Shown here one piece after another: positions 21,840 through 32,732 of a DNA stretch of 64,000 nucleotides. The translations under genes and the position numbers were made by a program. The DNA comes from Mytilinidion resinicola (lineage: Eukaryota > Ascomycota > Dothideomycetes > Mytilinidiales > Mytilinidiaceae). Location of the stretch: positions 124,933-188,932 of the forward strand of contig NW_022985443.1 in the NCBI RefSeq assembly GCF_010093595.1, written 5' to 3'. The notes below the pieces were generated by a model. That model was not told where the DNA came from, searched no databases, and saw only the letters and a list, made by a program, of their open reading frames with translations. Numbering within the stretch: position 1 is the first letter of the stretch; every line of letters begins with the position of its first letter.

Positions 21840-23592
21840 TTAGCAATGATCGCACGTCCGAGGCTCCTGCAGCTCCGCCAGCGGCGTCCTGGTTGCCTTC
21901 GCAAGAAAGGAAAGCATATTATCGTCAAGCATATCATCGTCAAGCATATCATCGTCAAGCGTGTCGTCGTCAAGCGTATCATCGTCGGGCGTATCCTCCT
22001 CAAGCATAACTGTTCCAAAGTCAGGACGGAGCCCGCATGATGGCCCGTGAAGCTGCACTCCTTCTAGCAACCGCTCGACCATGGATTCTAGATGTGCTTC
22101 CGCTGCCAGCTTTAATACCAGGCCGCCAGTTTCTGGGCGTTTGATGTCTATGACGGCATCATGGTTGCTAAGCTTATGGAGGAGGTTGAGCATCGCCGTG
22201 TTTTCTTGGAGAACGGCGCGGATGATAGGTGATGGCTTCTAACTTTTTGGAACACTGTCGGCGGAATATGTCCACTTTGGGACGTGCTGGCCCATTTTTA
22301 CTCCGTGGTCCAGTAGCAAGGTGGTCATTGTAACTTGTCCGCGGTGTATGGACAGCTCTAGATCCTCAGTCACGGGCTCAACGTTGTTGGCGAGAAGAAG
22401 TTTGACCATGTCCGGCGTTCCCCAGCGGCAAGCGTTCCGGAGTAAGGATTCCATTCTCTTGCTGGGGCGCAGCGGAACCAGACTCGCACGAACTTTTCCC
22501 GTCAATGAGTTTGTTTGCCAAAGAAACGGTGTTATTCACATGACCAAGGAGAGAAGAAAGTGTAGGTGGCTTGACATCCAATGTGAACTGAAAGGGCAAC
22601 TCTGTTGTGCGTCTCTTAGTGATGAGATACCAGAGCTGAATAAAAACATCCTTGCCAGTCACACCAGTGGGCGCATTCCCACAGTCCAATGATGGAATAG
22701 GCCCATAATTTTCGAATGGGATAAGTTCGTCGTTCTCAGTCTTCTGGCAAAGATCGGGTGTTTCCAGCGAAAGTCGAAGCATCTTGGAATTGCAGGATTT
22801 GGCCGCTTCAATTATTACCTCCTTCACAACGGGGTGATCGTGGTCGCGATAGCGGCAGAATTTTGAAAGATTCTGAAGGAGGTACTCCACGGCTTCATAG
22901 TGCCCCTTCTCCGCAGCAATCCGAAAGGGCGAGCCAAAGTCTGAACCTTCTCTCAGCCAAACTATACCACGCCTGGGTCTATCTGGGGCCAGGAGCCTTT
23001 CAGCCCTTTCGAATAACTCTTCGACCACATTTTTGACAACTTCAAGGTATCCCAAGCTTGCGGCTGCCACCAAAAGATTGATGTGGTTCTCGAATCCGTT
23101 GGAAAGGACCTCCGACAAGGAGTAGGCCAAACGGCCACTGGGTTTTGAAGTACCCCAGCAAGTAAAGACGACGGCTTGAAACATTTTGCGAGTCTCCTTG
23201 TTGTTGGGAATGCCGCGTCTTAGGCACAGCTGTTCCATAGTCCTGCGCATCTTTTCCTGGGCCGCCGGCTCCTGCGACCGATAAAAACTATGAGTCCCTT
23301 CAGGATACGGAGTCAATTGAGGATGGATGGCTTTCGAGCACAAGGAAAGGAGTCGCTGCGGAAGCAACCCAGGGGTATCCTTAAGACCAGGGTAGACTAT
23401 GCCAGTGATGCACAGAGCTTCTTCGACCTCTGTTGCCCACAGTTCTGTAAAGCTTAGTGGGGTACGCCGAAATCAACGAAAGAACTCACTGCTAACAAGT
23501 CTCAGTCTCAAGGCCCTCTTGACATCTCGGACGAAGACGGCTTCCTAGAGGATTTGCTTCAGTAGCTCAGGTGGAATCTTTGCGGCAGTCAT
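21840..23592 (-). pseudogene. F-box-like/ankyrin protein, copy 2 (disrupted at three sites)
   Basis: The same architecture as 19480-21151: ATG 23592 (MTAAKIPPELLKQIL), an intron ending CTTTACAG, then KLWATEVEEALCITGI and ankyrin-like repeats (GHYEAVEYLLQNL, TPDMVKLLLANNVEP, TMTTLLLDHGVKM, LESMVERLLEGVQLHG), ending EPRTCDHC. Three lesions are visible. TAG at 23545-23547 stands where copy 1 has GAG (Glu). The frame changes near 22500, between NKLIDG and VRASLVPL. A TAG lies near 22239-22241, just before PSPIIRAVLQENTAML. A 15-base minisatellite near the 3' end adds DDDxL repeats. This is clearly a pseudogene unless the assembly is poor here. Confidence 0.8.
21914..22012 (-). repeat. 15-base minisatellite coding DDDTL/DDDML
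   Basis: Six or so tandem units of the type ATCGTCAAGCATATC (plus strand). On the minus strand they read as repeated Asp-Asp-Asp-Met/Thr-Leu within the C-terminal part of the copy 2 ankyrin pseudogene. Copy 1 lacks the expansion. Confidence 0.85.
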
Positions 23593-24515
23593 AGTGGCTG
23601 TAGTCGAGCAAGGCCTTTTTCGTGTCCGATTTGTGAGAGTAAAGAGCCTTATATGCGAGAAGAAGAGGAGACATATTGATGCCTAGCGATATCTGTTACG
23701 GGAATGTTGCACGGCGTTCGGGAGTGACATGCAGGAGGCCGCATCGTCGGTTTCGCGAGGGAAAGGACTGCGTGAAGAAATCTACCTCATCACCATGGAT
23801 CGTGAGGTGGGCTGACGATACAGCACTATCTACATCTTTGCCACCTATAATCGAGCCTTCGAAGTTGAGACTTTGGCATCGGCAGAGTCTGGCGAGCCTG
23901 GCTCGAATCGCAAAGAGGCGTCTGCAGCAAGCCTCCTGCATCTTTCCGCGTCGCCAGTAGCGACTTTGCAGACTGACCATAACGTTTCCAAGAAGTGAGT
24001 CAGCAACATTTATGAGATACACTAACCACAGGATGCGCAAAAGGGCTGTATGTGTACTTTGTATCAAAGGCCATGCCTATCTCTAAAGCCCCCCGGAACT
24101 AGGGAAACAAGCATCGATCTCGTTACTTTTTGACTAACGACCATGCTTGCAGTACGTGTGGTTGAGCAGGACGTCGTATGCTGATGCTTGATACAATGGG
24201 AAGAGACGGAGACAGAAGTAAAATGTAATCGAGTGTCCATATCGTGCCCAGGGATTTGTCTGCGCTGGATTAAGTCACGTGTGCCTATGAATGATGCACA
24301 ACACGTATTCATTACAACAGTACTCTTTAGGATATGCGATCGCATGCGTTCCATTCCAAATAGACAAGTAAGCACGAGCAGCACGTGGCACTTAGTATTG
24401 TTCTCAACTCTCAAAGACAACCCTTGCATTACCACAGCCGAGAAACATCTACTACCATATTAAACCCAGCAGCAACCTGAATCGTGAACGTCAAACCTGA
24501 CCAACAATCCCGCAA
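23593..24515. other. Intergenic, nothing recognised
   Basis: Lies between the 5' end of ankyrin copy 2 and the 3' end of the F-box gene at 24516. A 95-codon frame at 23676 has no protein-like features. No repeat or RNA gene seen. Confidence 0.35.
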
Positions 24516-25595
24516 CTAATCCTCGAAAATCGCAATCCCCAATTCCCCATCCGCGACCGCACCAAGAATCTCTCCGACATCTTCTCCCCTCTCCTCCAGC
24601 ACCCATTCTAGAGTCTGACCCCACGTCTCGCCGTTGTTTTCGAACCAGTCCCCGAGCCGCTTCACAAACATCTCGACCTGCCCCTTGAGTGGCGCGTTCT
24701 CTTTCAGCCACATTATCTGCTCCGGGTCCAGCTTCAGCATGTCCTCGACAACATAGTAGTGCGGGATGTCATCGCCCCAGCCCTCGGCACCAGGCTCGTG
24801 GTGCGGCGTCGGCATGAACTTGGACAACCCATAGCGGGAGTTAAATGCCGATGTGGAGTGGAAATGGTTCGAAAGCACGTTCGGCGAGGAGTGGTACTGA
24901 GACTGAAAGAGGCTGGACGCATTATTAGGCGGCGGGTAGTTGAGGTGGATGTTGAAGAGCAGCTGCTGGCTCTCGTTCTCAGGGAAGCGCTTCTTGAATT
25001 TGCGCGCGATAGTCCCGTTGGACGGGCACACGTTGCTGTGGATGACCTCGCGCAGCACGGCATGCACGTCGGCCATCTCAGCGAGCTCGGCCGTGCTCCA
25101 ATTGTGCAGCAGCCCCGCGCGCTTCTGGATAGTGAGCTTCATCACACGCGTTTCGCGGGGAAACGTGCGGTTGTGGAAAGCATGCGTGTAAAGCCACAGG
25201 CGGTAGAGCGCGCGGCGGACGCGATAGCGCTCATCGGTAGTTAGGAGGCGGCGGTACTCGAAGTTCGACTTCCACTTCTTGAAGGGATAGATGTCGCACC
25301 ACTTCTCTGCGACACGACCAGAGTGTGCAACCTGCTTGAGAAGGGCTATGGAGAACGGAACGGATCGCGGAATGTGGGCAGGCTGGCTGGCGTTGTGGGT
25401 GAGGAGCTGAGTGAGGTCCTTGAGGGGGCCGAATTGGGTCTCGGCAGCGTGCTCGAGGATCGTGAGCTTCTGGGAGGACGAGTATATCTGACGGAAGCGG
25501 TGGCAGGTGGAGGACAGGGCGAGGGCGTCCTCGATGCTAGAGCAGGAAAGGAAGACGTGGGAAACGAGCTCGGTTGCGAGATCTTCGAACAACAT
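24516..25595 (-). CDS. F-box protein
   Basis: 359 residues, single exon; ATG at 25595. The N-terminal F-box MLFEDLATELVSHVFLSCSS...DALALSSTCHRFRQIY occupies residues 1-40. The remainder has conserved-looking blocks (YRVRRALYRLWLYTHAFHNR near residue 120; WLKENAPLKGQVEMF and WGQTLEWVLEERGED near the C-terminus) of a type widespread in Pezizomycotina with no assigned substrate. As an F-box protein it probably docks Skp1 in an SCF ubiquitin ligase. It is transcribed away from the 26107 gene across a 511-base gap rich in CT tracts. Confidence 0.85.
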   Translation of the reverse strand: MLFEDLATELVSHVFLSCSSIEDALALSSTCHRFRQIYSSSQKLTILEHAAETQFGPLKDLTQLLTHNASQPAHIPRSVPFSIALLKQVAHSGRVAEKWCDIYPFKKWKSNFEYRRLLTTDERYRVRRALYRLWLYTHAFHNRTFPRETRVMKLTIQKRAGLLHNWSTAELAEMADVHAVLREVIHSNVCPSNGTIARKFKKRFPENESQQLLFNIHLNYPPPNNASSLFQSQYHSSPNVLSNHFHSTSAFNSRYGLSKFMPTPHHEPGAEGWGDDIPHYYVVEDMLKLDPEQIMWLKENAPLKGQVEMFVKRLGDWFENNGETWGQTLEWVLEERGEDVGEILGAVADGELGIAIFED

Positions 25596-26106
25596 GTTGG
25601 CGGCGGGTATGGGTATATGGTGTGGAACTAATGGAATTCTTCTTCTTTAACGATCTTCTCTTCTTCAATTTTCCGTTTTCTGTTTGCTTTCTGGAAGTTG
25701 GAGGGCGAATCGGGTCGAATCTGTACACGGACAAGCGTCGACGCCGAGGGGGAGATCGGGGGCTCAAATGATTGGGACCCCTCCGTTGGGGCTATAAAAG
25801 AAGAATGCAGCATTCTTGGACTCGAACTCGGGCGCGACGCAAAGGGCAGAAGCCAGCCCAGATGGGCGGGAGGGGTGTTGAGGTATCATGGCTCGTGGGG
25901 TGGAGTGGAGATCGGGAGGAGAGGGAAAGGGGATGACTCCTGGCTGTGACGATAAACAGAGCCAAGTGGCATGCAATACAAGGGCACGATGCAAGTGGTA
26001 TGGCAGACACTCGACGTCCCTCATACCTCTCGTCGTCATATATTCAGTCTTGAGCATTCAGCACTTAGTATCTTCGCATATCTCTTCAATTAGTTCATAG
26101 CTTCCA
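25596..26106. promoter_or_regulatory. Divergent upstream region with CT-rich tract
   Basis: Shared by the F-box gene (-) and the DUF7730-like gene (+). TTCTTCTTC/CTTCTCTTCTTC pyrimidine tracts lie near 25635-25670, as is common in fungal core promoters. I see no specific operator. Confidence 0.4.
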
Positions 26107-26928
26107 ATGAGCTTCCTCCACCCAGCAGCACCGCAAGAAGTCCCCTTTCTGCTCCGCCTTCCCATCGAGCTCCGCCAGCACATCTACAGCTATATCCTCC
26201 CCTCCACCACCTCCTACGCCTCGCACTTCCCGCCCGCCGCGTCGGAGCCCTCGAACAGCGAGTTCAGCCTGACCTTTGTGCGCGAGACCCTCGGCGAGGG
26301 CGTCTGGAAGATGCAGCGCACCCTGCCCAACACCTCGCGCAAAGCCGGGAACGACATCGTGTGGCGACGGGGCTGGACCGCGCTGCTCGCCGTCAATCGC
26401 CAAATTCACGAGGAATGCGTAGACCTGATATACGGGGATAATACCTTCGTCATCGATGTGGCGTACGATAGCATCAAATTTCGCTACCGCTGGGTGCTGC
26501 CGAGCAATTTGACGCCCAGCCAGAGTTATTCGTTCCTCGATCACTTTTCGCAGCGAAATCTGCTGAGGATTAGAAATTATATTGTCAATGTCGAGCATGT
26601 GGATAGCTATACGGGCATGATCAAGTACAACTGCGGTGGGAGGGGTTTGACGGCGGGTATAAGGCAGCAAGTCCAAAATCTGGTAGAGCTGCTGGCCCTG
26701 GTGCCGAGCCTGCATCGCGTGCATGTACATCTCATTGATGGCGCAATTAGTAGGGTGAGATTCCCGAGTGGGCGGTTGCATCGCGTCCAGGACAAGGGGA
26801 ACTGTGCAGCAGCGCAGACGGTGCTGGATCCGTTGTTCAGGCTATATGGGGTCAGGAAGGCGGCGGTGACAGGCGTAACCCCAGAGTATATGACCAGGCT
26901 TGAGGAACAAATGACGGGAGGTAGATGA
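26107..26928 (+). CDS. DUF7730-like (F-box-like) protein
   Basis: 273 residues, single exon; ATG at 26107 and TGA at 26926-26928. The N-terminal LRLPIELRQHIYSYILP helix pair is F-box-like. It is followed by the block ALLAVNRQIHEECVDLIYGD near residue 97 and NTFVIDVAY, which is the characteristic core of the fungal DUF7730 group. A middle LRIRNYIVNVEH strand and a helix LVELLALVPSLHRVHVHLID complete the fold. No catalytic residues are apparent and the function is unknown. Confidence 0.8.
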   Translation: MSFLHPAAPQEVPFLLRLPIELRQHIYSYILPSTTSYASHFPPAASEPSNSEFSLTFVRETLGEGVWKMQRTLPNTSRKAGNDIVWRRGWTALLAVNRQIHEECVDLIYGDNTFVIDVAYDSIKFRYRWVLPSNLTPSQSYSFLDHFSQRNLLRIRNYIVNVEHVDSYTGMIKYNCGGRGLTAGIRQQVQNLVELLALVPSLHRVHVHLIDGAISRVRFPSGRLHRVQDKGNCAAAQTVLDPLFRLYGVRKAAVTGVTPEYMTRLEEQMTGGR

Positions 26929-27048
26929 ATACGAATTATGAATTAGCCTCCTGAGGATCTCTATGACGACTAATCGATACGTCTTTGCGTCGCCAGACAG
27001 TCTCTCCCCATCTTCTCAACAGTCTACTGCCATGCAAACTTCCATCGT

Positions 27049-27906
27049 CTACAGAAATGCTTTACTCCCCTCCGAGTCCATATCTGTCTCTTTCTCCTGA
27101 TCCACTTTTATCTGTACCTCCCGCCACTTCATCCTCCACTTCTTCGTCTCCTCCGCACAAGTTAGTTGCTTCTCCCGATCATCCCCCTCATGCTCATGCC
27201 ATTTACACCAATCCGCCAGAATCCTCACTTTTGCAATCGCCTCCCTCGTAGCCAATCTTTCGCTTATCTCAAGCCTATGTTCTCCCTCCAGCTTATTGAC
27301 GGCATCGCACACGCGAGCCACGAATCCGAACGGCAACCGTTCCCACACACTACTCGGCGGCAGCTCCAGAGCAACCATATACGCCATAAACCTGATCAAG
27401 GGCTCTTCGCGGTCTAATATTGCTGCGACAAGCATCGGGATCGATTCAGCGGGCGGAGGTCCCTTCTCGAAGCGAAAGAGAAAGGCATTAATCACATCGC
27501 GCCTCAGCTTGTCCACATCATGCTTGTCCACATCATGCTCAACAGCGAATGTATAGAGCGCTACGAGCTCCCTCTCGCGGAGTTCTTTCTGGCGCAATCT
27601 CTCGTCTGTGTTCGTGTCCTCTCGCTGAATTAACCAGGATGGCAGCTCGATCGTATCCAGCCAAGTTGTAAACAGGTCAAAGAGCTGCGGTGCTGTAGCT
27701 GAAAAATCGAGCGTTATAGACTGCTTGGACTCTTGGCATGGTTGGGCGGTCGCCTGGCTCTCTGCAAACTTAATTTTCTCCTCGAGGGACGTCGAGCAGG
27801 CGACTAGTAGGGCACGAGAGACGTGGCGGTCAACACGGTAGTGGAAGGAGCCTACACTGCAGTGGACTGTGGCGGTCTCGTCAGGAGGAGGGGCCGATGA
27901 GGCCAT
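27049..27906 (-). CDS. BTB/POZ-like domain protein
   Basis: 285 residues; ATG at 27906. The N-terminal TVHCSVGSFHYRVDRHVSRA, LEEKIKF and then ITLDFSATAPQLFDLFTTWL follow the pattern of fungal BTB domains, which usually begin with V.V.VG...F.VHK..L and end with a ..F..F..WLY segment. A charged helix (DERLRQKELRERELVALY) follows. The C-terminal third is Lys/Glu-rich. A small in-frame duplication (HDVDKHDVDK) sits near residue 130. BTB domains dimerise or recruit cullin-3; which applies here is not shown. It is convergent with the 26107 gene, with only 120 bases between them. Confidence 0.65.
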   Translation of the reverse strand: MASSAPPPDETATVHCSVGSFHYRVDRHVSRALLVACSTSLEEKIKFAESQATAQPCQESKQSITLDFSATAPQLFDLFTTWLDTIELPSWLIQREDTNTDERLRQKELRERELVALYTFAVEHDVDKHDVDKLRRDVINAFLFRFEKGPPPAESIPMLVAAILDREEPLIRFMAYMVALELPPSSVWERLPFGFVARVCDAVNKLEGEHRLEISERLATREAIAKVRILADWCKWHEHEGDDREKQLTCAEETKKWRMKWREVQIKVDQEKETDMDSEGSKAFL

Positions 27907-29751
27907 TGTGATGGGTAGCCAATGGATATAAAAAACATCAGTTAATGAGCAGGTCTCCGTCTATTAGTAGCCAAAATAATCAGCAAACCTGCCTGCGATT
28001 GAACACCCCCACTGGCAAATATAATGCACTAGGTCATAAGCTTCGTTATACGATAATTCACCGCTTGGCTCCAATATCACTCGCTCGAGCCCGCTGCGAG
28101 GAGTAGCATGGCTAGCAACTTGTCAGTCAGTCAAAAGGTAGCCTGCTTTCCACCGCATCAAACCTCGACATCGCATTCAGAGTTTCGAAACCCCATAAGT
28201 GGACCACAGGCAGTAGCAAGCCAGACTGCCCGACCTTGTGCATAATTCTGTATCTCTGGAGCTACGCTTTACCACAACTCATCAGCTTGCCCATCTCCCA
28301 TCTCTCCCCGCCACCTTGCCCTCTGCGCCCTCGTCTCCTCACCACGAATACCGTTCTTCGCATCCCCAGCTTCATCATGGCAATGCCACCGACGCTAATC
28401 CCCTGGCATCCACCACCTCGTCGCCTTCCCCCTCTCAACCCCCTATCAACCCCCACCCGCCTCTCCCGCTCCACCACTTCCTCCACTTCCAGAAGCGTCT
28501 TATATATCTAAAGAGATGCGTTCTCTGAGTTGTGGCTAGCAGGCTTCCAACAAAGCGCGAGAGAGTTCGACTCTGATGAGGAAGGGGGGCGGCGTTGCAA
28601 CGCACCTTAGCGGAACTGCGCGAAGGGGAGAAGATTATGGTAATTTCATTTTGGCATAAGGCCGTAGGTGGTAGACAGGAAAGAGACACGAGAGCCAGAA
28701 TCGTGGTGTTATGGAGAGGGAAAGGACAAAGCAGATGCGTAGATGGGTTGAAAGAAAATGATAGCAGATAGAAAACCACCGAAGCATCCAGGCAGGAGCA
28801 TGAGAGCTTGAGAGTAGCGTGTAGGGTGACGAAATCACGCCCTTCTCGCGACTACTCGCATGACCTAAATAAGAATCCTTCTTCCTCGCCTTATAAATAT
28901 TTACTCTTCTCATCTCGCACTGTTTCAAGCAAGAGTTTGACACAGTGAAAAACACAGTATTTGGCATGCTGATATGGTTGTTTGCGTGCAAAATCAACAG
29001 CGCACCAAACTCATGGAGGGGAAGCGGGTGTCGTCTCTCACAGCCCTTCCAACGCCCACTAACACCAACACTCAATACTGCTCTCCACCACCTCGCCTAC
29101 CAATCACCCACCGCAGGCAACCTTCCCTAACCGACTCCATCACGACCTCGCGCGGAAAACTCTTTTCACAACCTGAGAGCGACGAAAACCATCACTAACC
29201 TTTACTGACATCCCCCCCCTCCATGGGCTGTTTGCCTATCTTTGTTTGCACCAGCACCAAGTCCTCCAAAACCCCATTTGGTGTGCGTCCGATGTGTTCT
29301 TGCTGCCCCATCGCAACGGTGCTAGAAGCAGTTTGAGCATCACCCGAATCCAACTTTGATTTTGATTCGCAGGCTCTATTATATGGAACACATCGTGCTG
29401 TTGAACCTCTCACCCACTCGCCCTCCTCCTTGTCTGAGTTGTAAGGAGGAGGCGAGGCTTTTATACCCCAAGGACGAGATATTCGGGTGTCATGTGAGAA
29501 ATCACATGCAAAGCCGGGCATTCAGAAATGGCGGTGTGTGTGAGTGGTCATGCGCGTCGTATATTCTACCTATATGATTAATATGCTAAGATATGCTGAT
29601 ATAAGAGAAAGGAAACCCGAACAGTTATTCTGCCATCCACGTAGATCAGTAGCATTTCCACAGATCCAGGGAGGCGCCGGAATAATCTAAAATACAGCAT
29701 AAGCATCTACTTGTTAGTCGTATAAAGTGATTCATTGCTCGAACAAGAGCT
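27907..29751. other. Long intergenic region, possibly with decayed coding fragments
   Basis: No complete gene found. Open stretches on the plus strand between 28375 and 28760 look partly protein-like in successive frames (PLHHFLHFQKRLIYLK; SELWLAGFQQSAREFDSDEE; RTLAELREGEKIM). They lack an ATG in the first frame and need frame changes, so they may be a decayed gene or chance. No RNA gene recognised. Confidence 0.3.
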
Positions 29752-32209
29752 TCATTTGATTCTCCTCCGCTTCGCTACCTCGTCATTGAACTTTTTCTCC
29801 GCCATGAACTCCACAGACCCATTTGAACGCTGCGATTCAAAGTTTAGGCCAATTGCACCTCCGTATAACGAGGACGCGCGACGTTTGGAGCCTCGGACGG
29901 GAGTCTCTGGAATAGAATCTGGAATTGCGGCATCCGGAGGGGTTTCCGGTATCGAATCCGGTATCTGGGCGTCTAGTGGACTCACTGGAAAGGAGTCGGA
30001 GTCGTGAGTCTGCAGTTGCCTACCGTAGTCGAAATCGGTGTCATCCATGTCCACATAGGTGTATGCTTCCTCGGAGTCTGGTACATTGGCCTGAGTTTCA
30101 GCGGGGGCGAATCCTACCAAAGCTATGTTGAGTTGGTTCATGGATGCAAAGACCGAAGGATTCGATGATTGTCGAACAGAGACCGAAGACCCCTGGCGCT
30201 CTATCTCGTGCTCTTCGGTGATTGTTGGCAGTGGAGTGTTAGCGCGTTTACCTTGCGAGACGTTTAGTGAGTTGTATGACGACTGGTTGTTAGAGTTAGA
30301 AGGCGCAGCAAAAAATTTGGAGACAATAGAACTGGAGAGAAAGGTCTTCGGTAATCCGTTGTTCCCGAGATGCGAAGTGACCTCTGGAACAAGCCGCTCC
30401 ACCATCTTGAATACCTTCCGTGGCGGTTGCCAGTCTCGGATCGCGTTTTCATACAATGCTTCGAATGCGGCAGCGTGGTGTTCGTTTGTGAACCATGGAT
30501 GTGCTAATGCTTGAGTGGCGGTCATGCGTCGGTCCTCATGGAGGACAAGAAGCTTTCTGATGAAATCCTTGGGCCTGTGGCCGACATGCTTCCAGACTTC
30601 GCCAGTGTCCATGATGGTAAGATTGCAGTTGGACAAAAGTTGCACAATCCCACTGCGGTCATCGTGATTGCTCCCTGCAAACAAGTTCTGTCCAGAAAGC
30701 AGAGCTGCCACAATGCAGCCTACGGACCACATATCTACGCTGGCGGAATAACCTTGGTCACGAGGAATGGTCCTGTTTTGCTTGAATATTTCGCTATGCT
30801 TTCGTCAATGATGTTTTCACGGGAACGAAATTAGAAACTTACGGAGCAGCAAATTCCAGAGTTCCCATCTTCGAAAACATCCGACCCCTCTCCTTTCCCG
30901 GGCCTTTCCCTTCCATTGGAGGGGGCATAGTCCGAGCGCCGCCGAAGTCAGTGACGATGATTCGAGCGGATTCATCAAGCGAAGTCATGAGGATGTTGTC
31001 GGGTTTTAGATCGCGATGTACGATACCACGGTCATGCAGATATTCCACTGCTTTCAGGATCTGGCGAGTAATGACTGCCGTTTCCGGGTCCGACAGGCAG
31101 CCTTTGGCGCCGATGTATGAATGCAGATCACCTCCGGGGATAAGCTCCTGGAAGATGTATCTGTCATCTGGTCAGCATCGAATAGCATCGATTTCGGGTA
31201 TACTAACAAGCTATGCATACTCCAGAAGACCTTCTCGATTGTAATGATGTTCGGCTACACCGCGTTAGAGACAATTAGAATATCTGAAAGATTGATCTCA
31301 CATGGCGCAAGTCCTTGACAATGTCGAATTCTCTCAAGGCTTTCTTAACTTTCTCGAACCAATCGTGAGGAATAGGGCGTCCTTTTGTGCTCGAGGCCTG
31401 GCCGATGGTAGGCGGAGGAGTCGGGCCGACATTATCAGACGGTTCAATGACATTGCGCAGATTTGAAGCATTCAGAACCCCGCTGAGGTTAACAATCTTG
31501 CAAGCCAATTGACAATTCGTCTTTCGATGTAACGCTACAAAGACCACGCCACCACCTCCATGGCCTAGAGTTCGGTTGGTAATCGTATAGCGTGAGCTGA
31601 AAAGCTAGATGGACTTAGTGCCAGGACTCTGAGACTGAGGCGGGTATCCCACACCTGTGATTCGCGCTCTTGTACGTCTTCCAGAACGCAGAACTCCTCA
31701 TCAGCTCGAGTACGATAGACCAGCGATACGTTAGCAGAAATTTGAAGCTCGTCGTCAACATCCAGTAGATAGGCGCCCGATTTGCGGGTCAGGCGGATCT
31801 TGCTTGAAGTAGAAGATGGGACCTTCTGACAGGCGGTATAGCTTGGCGTTAAGATTGTACCATTCGTCGACATATCCGTTGCATACACGAGCGGACTGAT
31901 GGCTTCGTTTTCATCCCAGATGAGACAATGAATGCGAAGATGCTTGTTGGAGATGCTTGGATCTGCCCAATGGTGGCGACTGCGACTGTTAATGAGGCTC
32001 ACTTGTGCGAAACGATGAGTTTCTCACCATTTAGGGCTTCGACCGAGATAGAAGTCATCATACCTCTTGATGAGGATACGACTCTGGTGTACTGCTGCGG
32101 GATCAGCTCCAGTTCCGATGTGCAGGTCAAGGTTGTTACCTTGGCCATTGCTTGTTCTCTCCCATACCTCCAGATATGCCACCACCTGCTCCACTTCCTT
32201 GCCTGCCAT
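29752..32209 (-). CDS. FHA-domain Ser/Thr kinase of the Chk2/Cds1/Mek1 type, six exons
   Basis: Exons: 32028-32209, 31655-31985, 31302-31604, 31208-31254, 30843-31160 and 29752-30793. All introns are GT-AG with agreeing phases, giving 740 residues. The FHA domain is near residues 35-140: FYLGRSPKC, SNKHLRIH, then STNGT, the phosphothreonine-binding residues of the fold. The kinase starts near residue 178 with GHGGGGVVF, the lysine of ACKIV, HRDLKPDN, TDFGGAR and GTLEFAAPE, so it should be active. KVFWSMHSLYIFQEL is typical of the Rad53/Cds1/Mek1 group. The 230-residue tail contains two copies of IPDSIPETP. Members act in DNA-damage or meiotic checkpoints. One FHA domain fits Cds1 or Mek1 and I cannot decide between them. 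Exon 2/3 has an alternative splice pair. Confidence 0.9.
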
Positions 32210-32597
32210 CCTCCACCAATTGCGCCGGAGGATTGAAGCTAATACTGATACATGGTACTGAAGTTGGGATGAAAGGGAATGCGGAGGCAGCCGTCGAGTT
32301 GGTGTTTAGTGGGGCACCATCACTAGTGCCCAATACGGCTAGCCCAGCTCATAAGCGACAGCTCCGCACAAGAGCTCTTCGACCTCGCGCTGCTCGACCT
32401 TCCTCCATCACCTTCTCACTCATCTCGAAACGACGTAAGTGCTATCCATCCCGCTCCCAGTCTCTCGCCGTGTCTTCCAATTGCTCTTGCAACCTCGCAG
32501 AGGTCCTCAATTGCAAGCGGCAGACCCGCCCTCGCCTGGGAAACCCCGCTCGTGAGCGCAAATTCGCTGACCTCGCAAAGTCGCCTAGTTATCGAAG
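32210..32597 (+). promoter_or_regulatory. eL41 leader with a 5' UTR intron, divergent from the kinase gene
   Basis: Between the kinase start (-) and the eL41 start (+). A good GTAAGT donor at 32435 and a CCTCGCAG acceptor ending at 32498 mark a probable 64-base intron in the eL41 leader. A second possible one lies between GTGAGC near 32553 and CCTAG near 32587. Leader introns are common in fungal ribosomal protein genes. The transcription start is not determinable here. Confidence 0.5.
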
Positions 32598-32732
32598 ATG
32601 AGAGCCAAGTGGAGAAAGAAGAGAGTTCGACGCCTCAAGCGAAAGAGGAGAAAGACGCGTGCTCGTTCGTAAGTCATCACTCTTCCCCGGAACCTCACTT
32701 TTGCAGCTGGCTAACGGCCCTCCAGCAAGTAA
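32598..32732 (+). CDS. rpl41: Ribosomal protein eL41 (25 residues, two exons)
   Basis: Exon 1 is 32598-32668, a GT-AG intron is 32669-32725 (CTAAC branch site, CTCCAG acceptor), and exon 2 is 32726-32732. The peptide begins MRAKWRKKRVRRLKRKRR and ends TRARSK, almost all Arg and Lys, matching the universally conserved eukaryotic large-subunit protein eL41. The last codons are split by the intron: TC|C for Ser, then AAG and TAA. At 25 residues it is the normal length. eL41 forms a single helix bridging the ribosomal subunits. It is easily missed by annotation because of its size. Its start is 388 bases from that of the FHA-kinase gene on the other strand. Confidence 0.95.

Noticed and set aside
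25800..25830. GGACTCGAACTCGGG as the T-arm of a minus-strand tRNA
   Set aside because: No matching acceptor stem, D-arm or anticodon arm at the required spacing.
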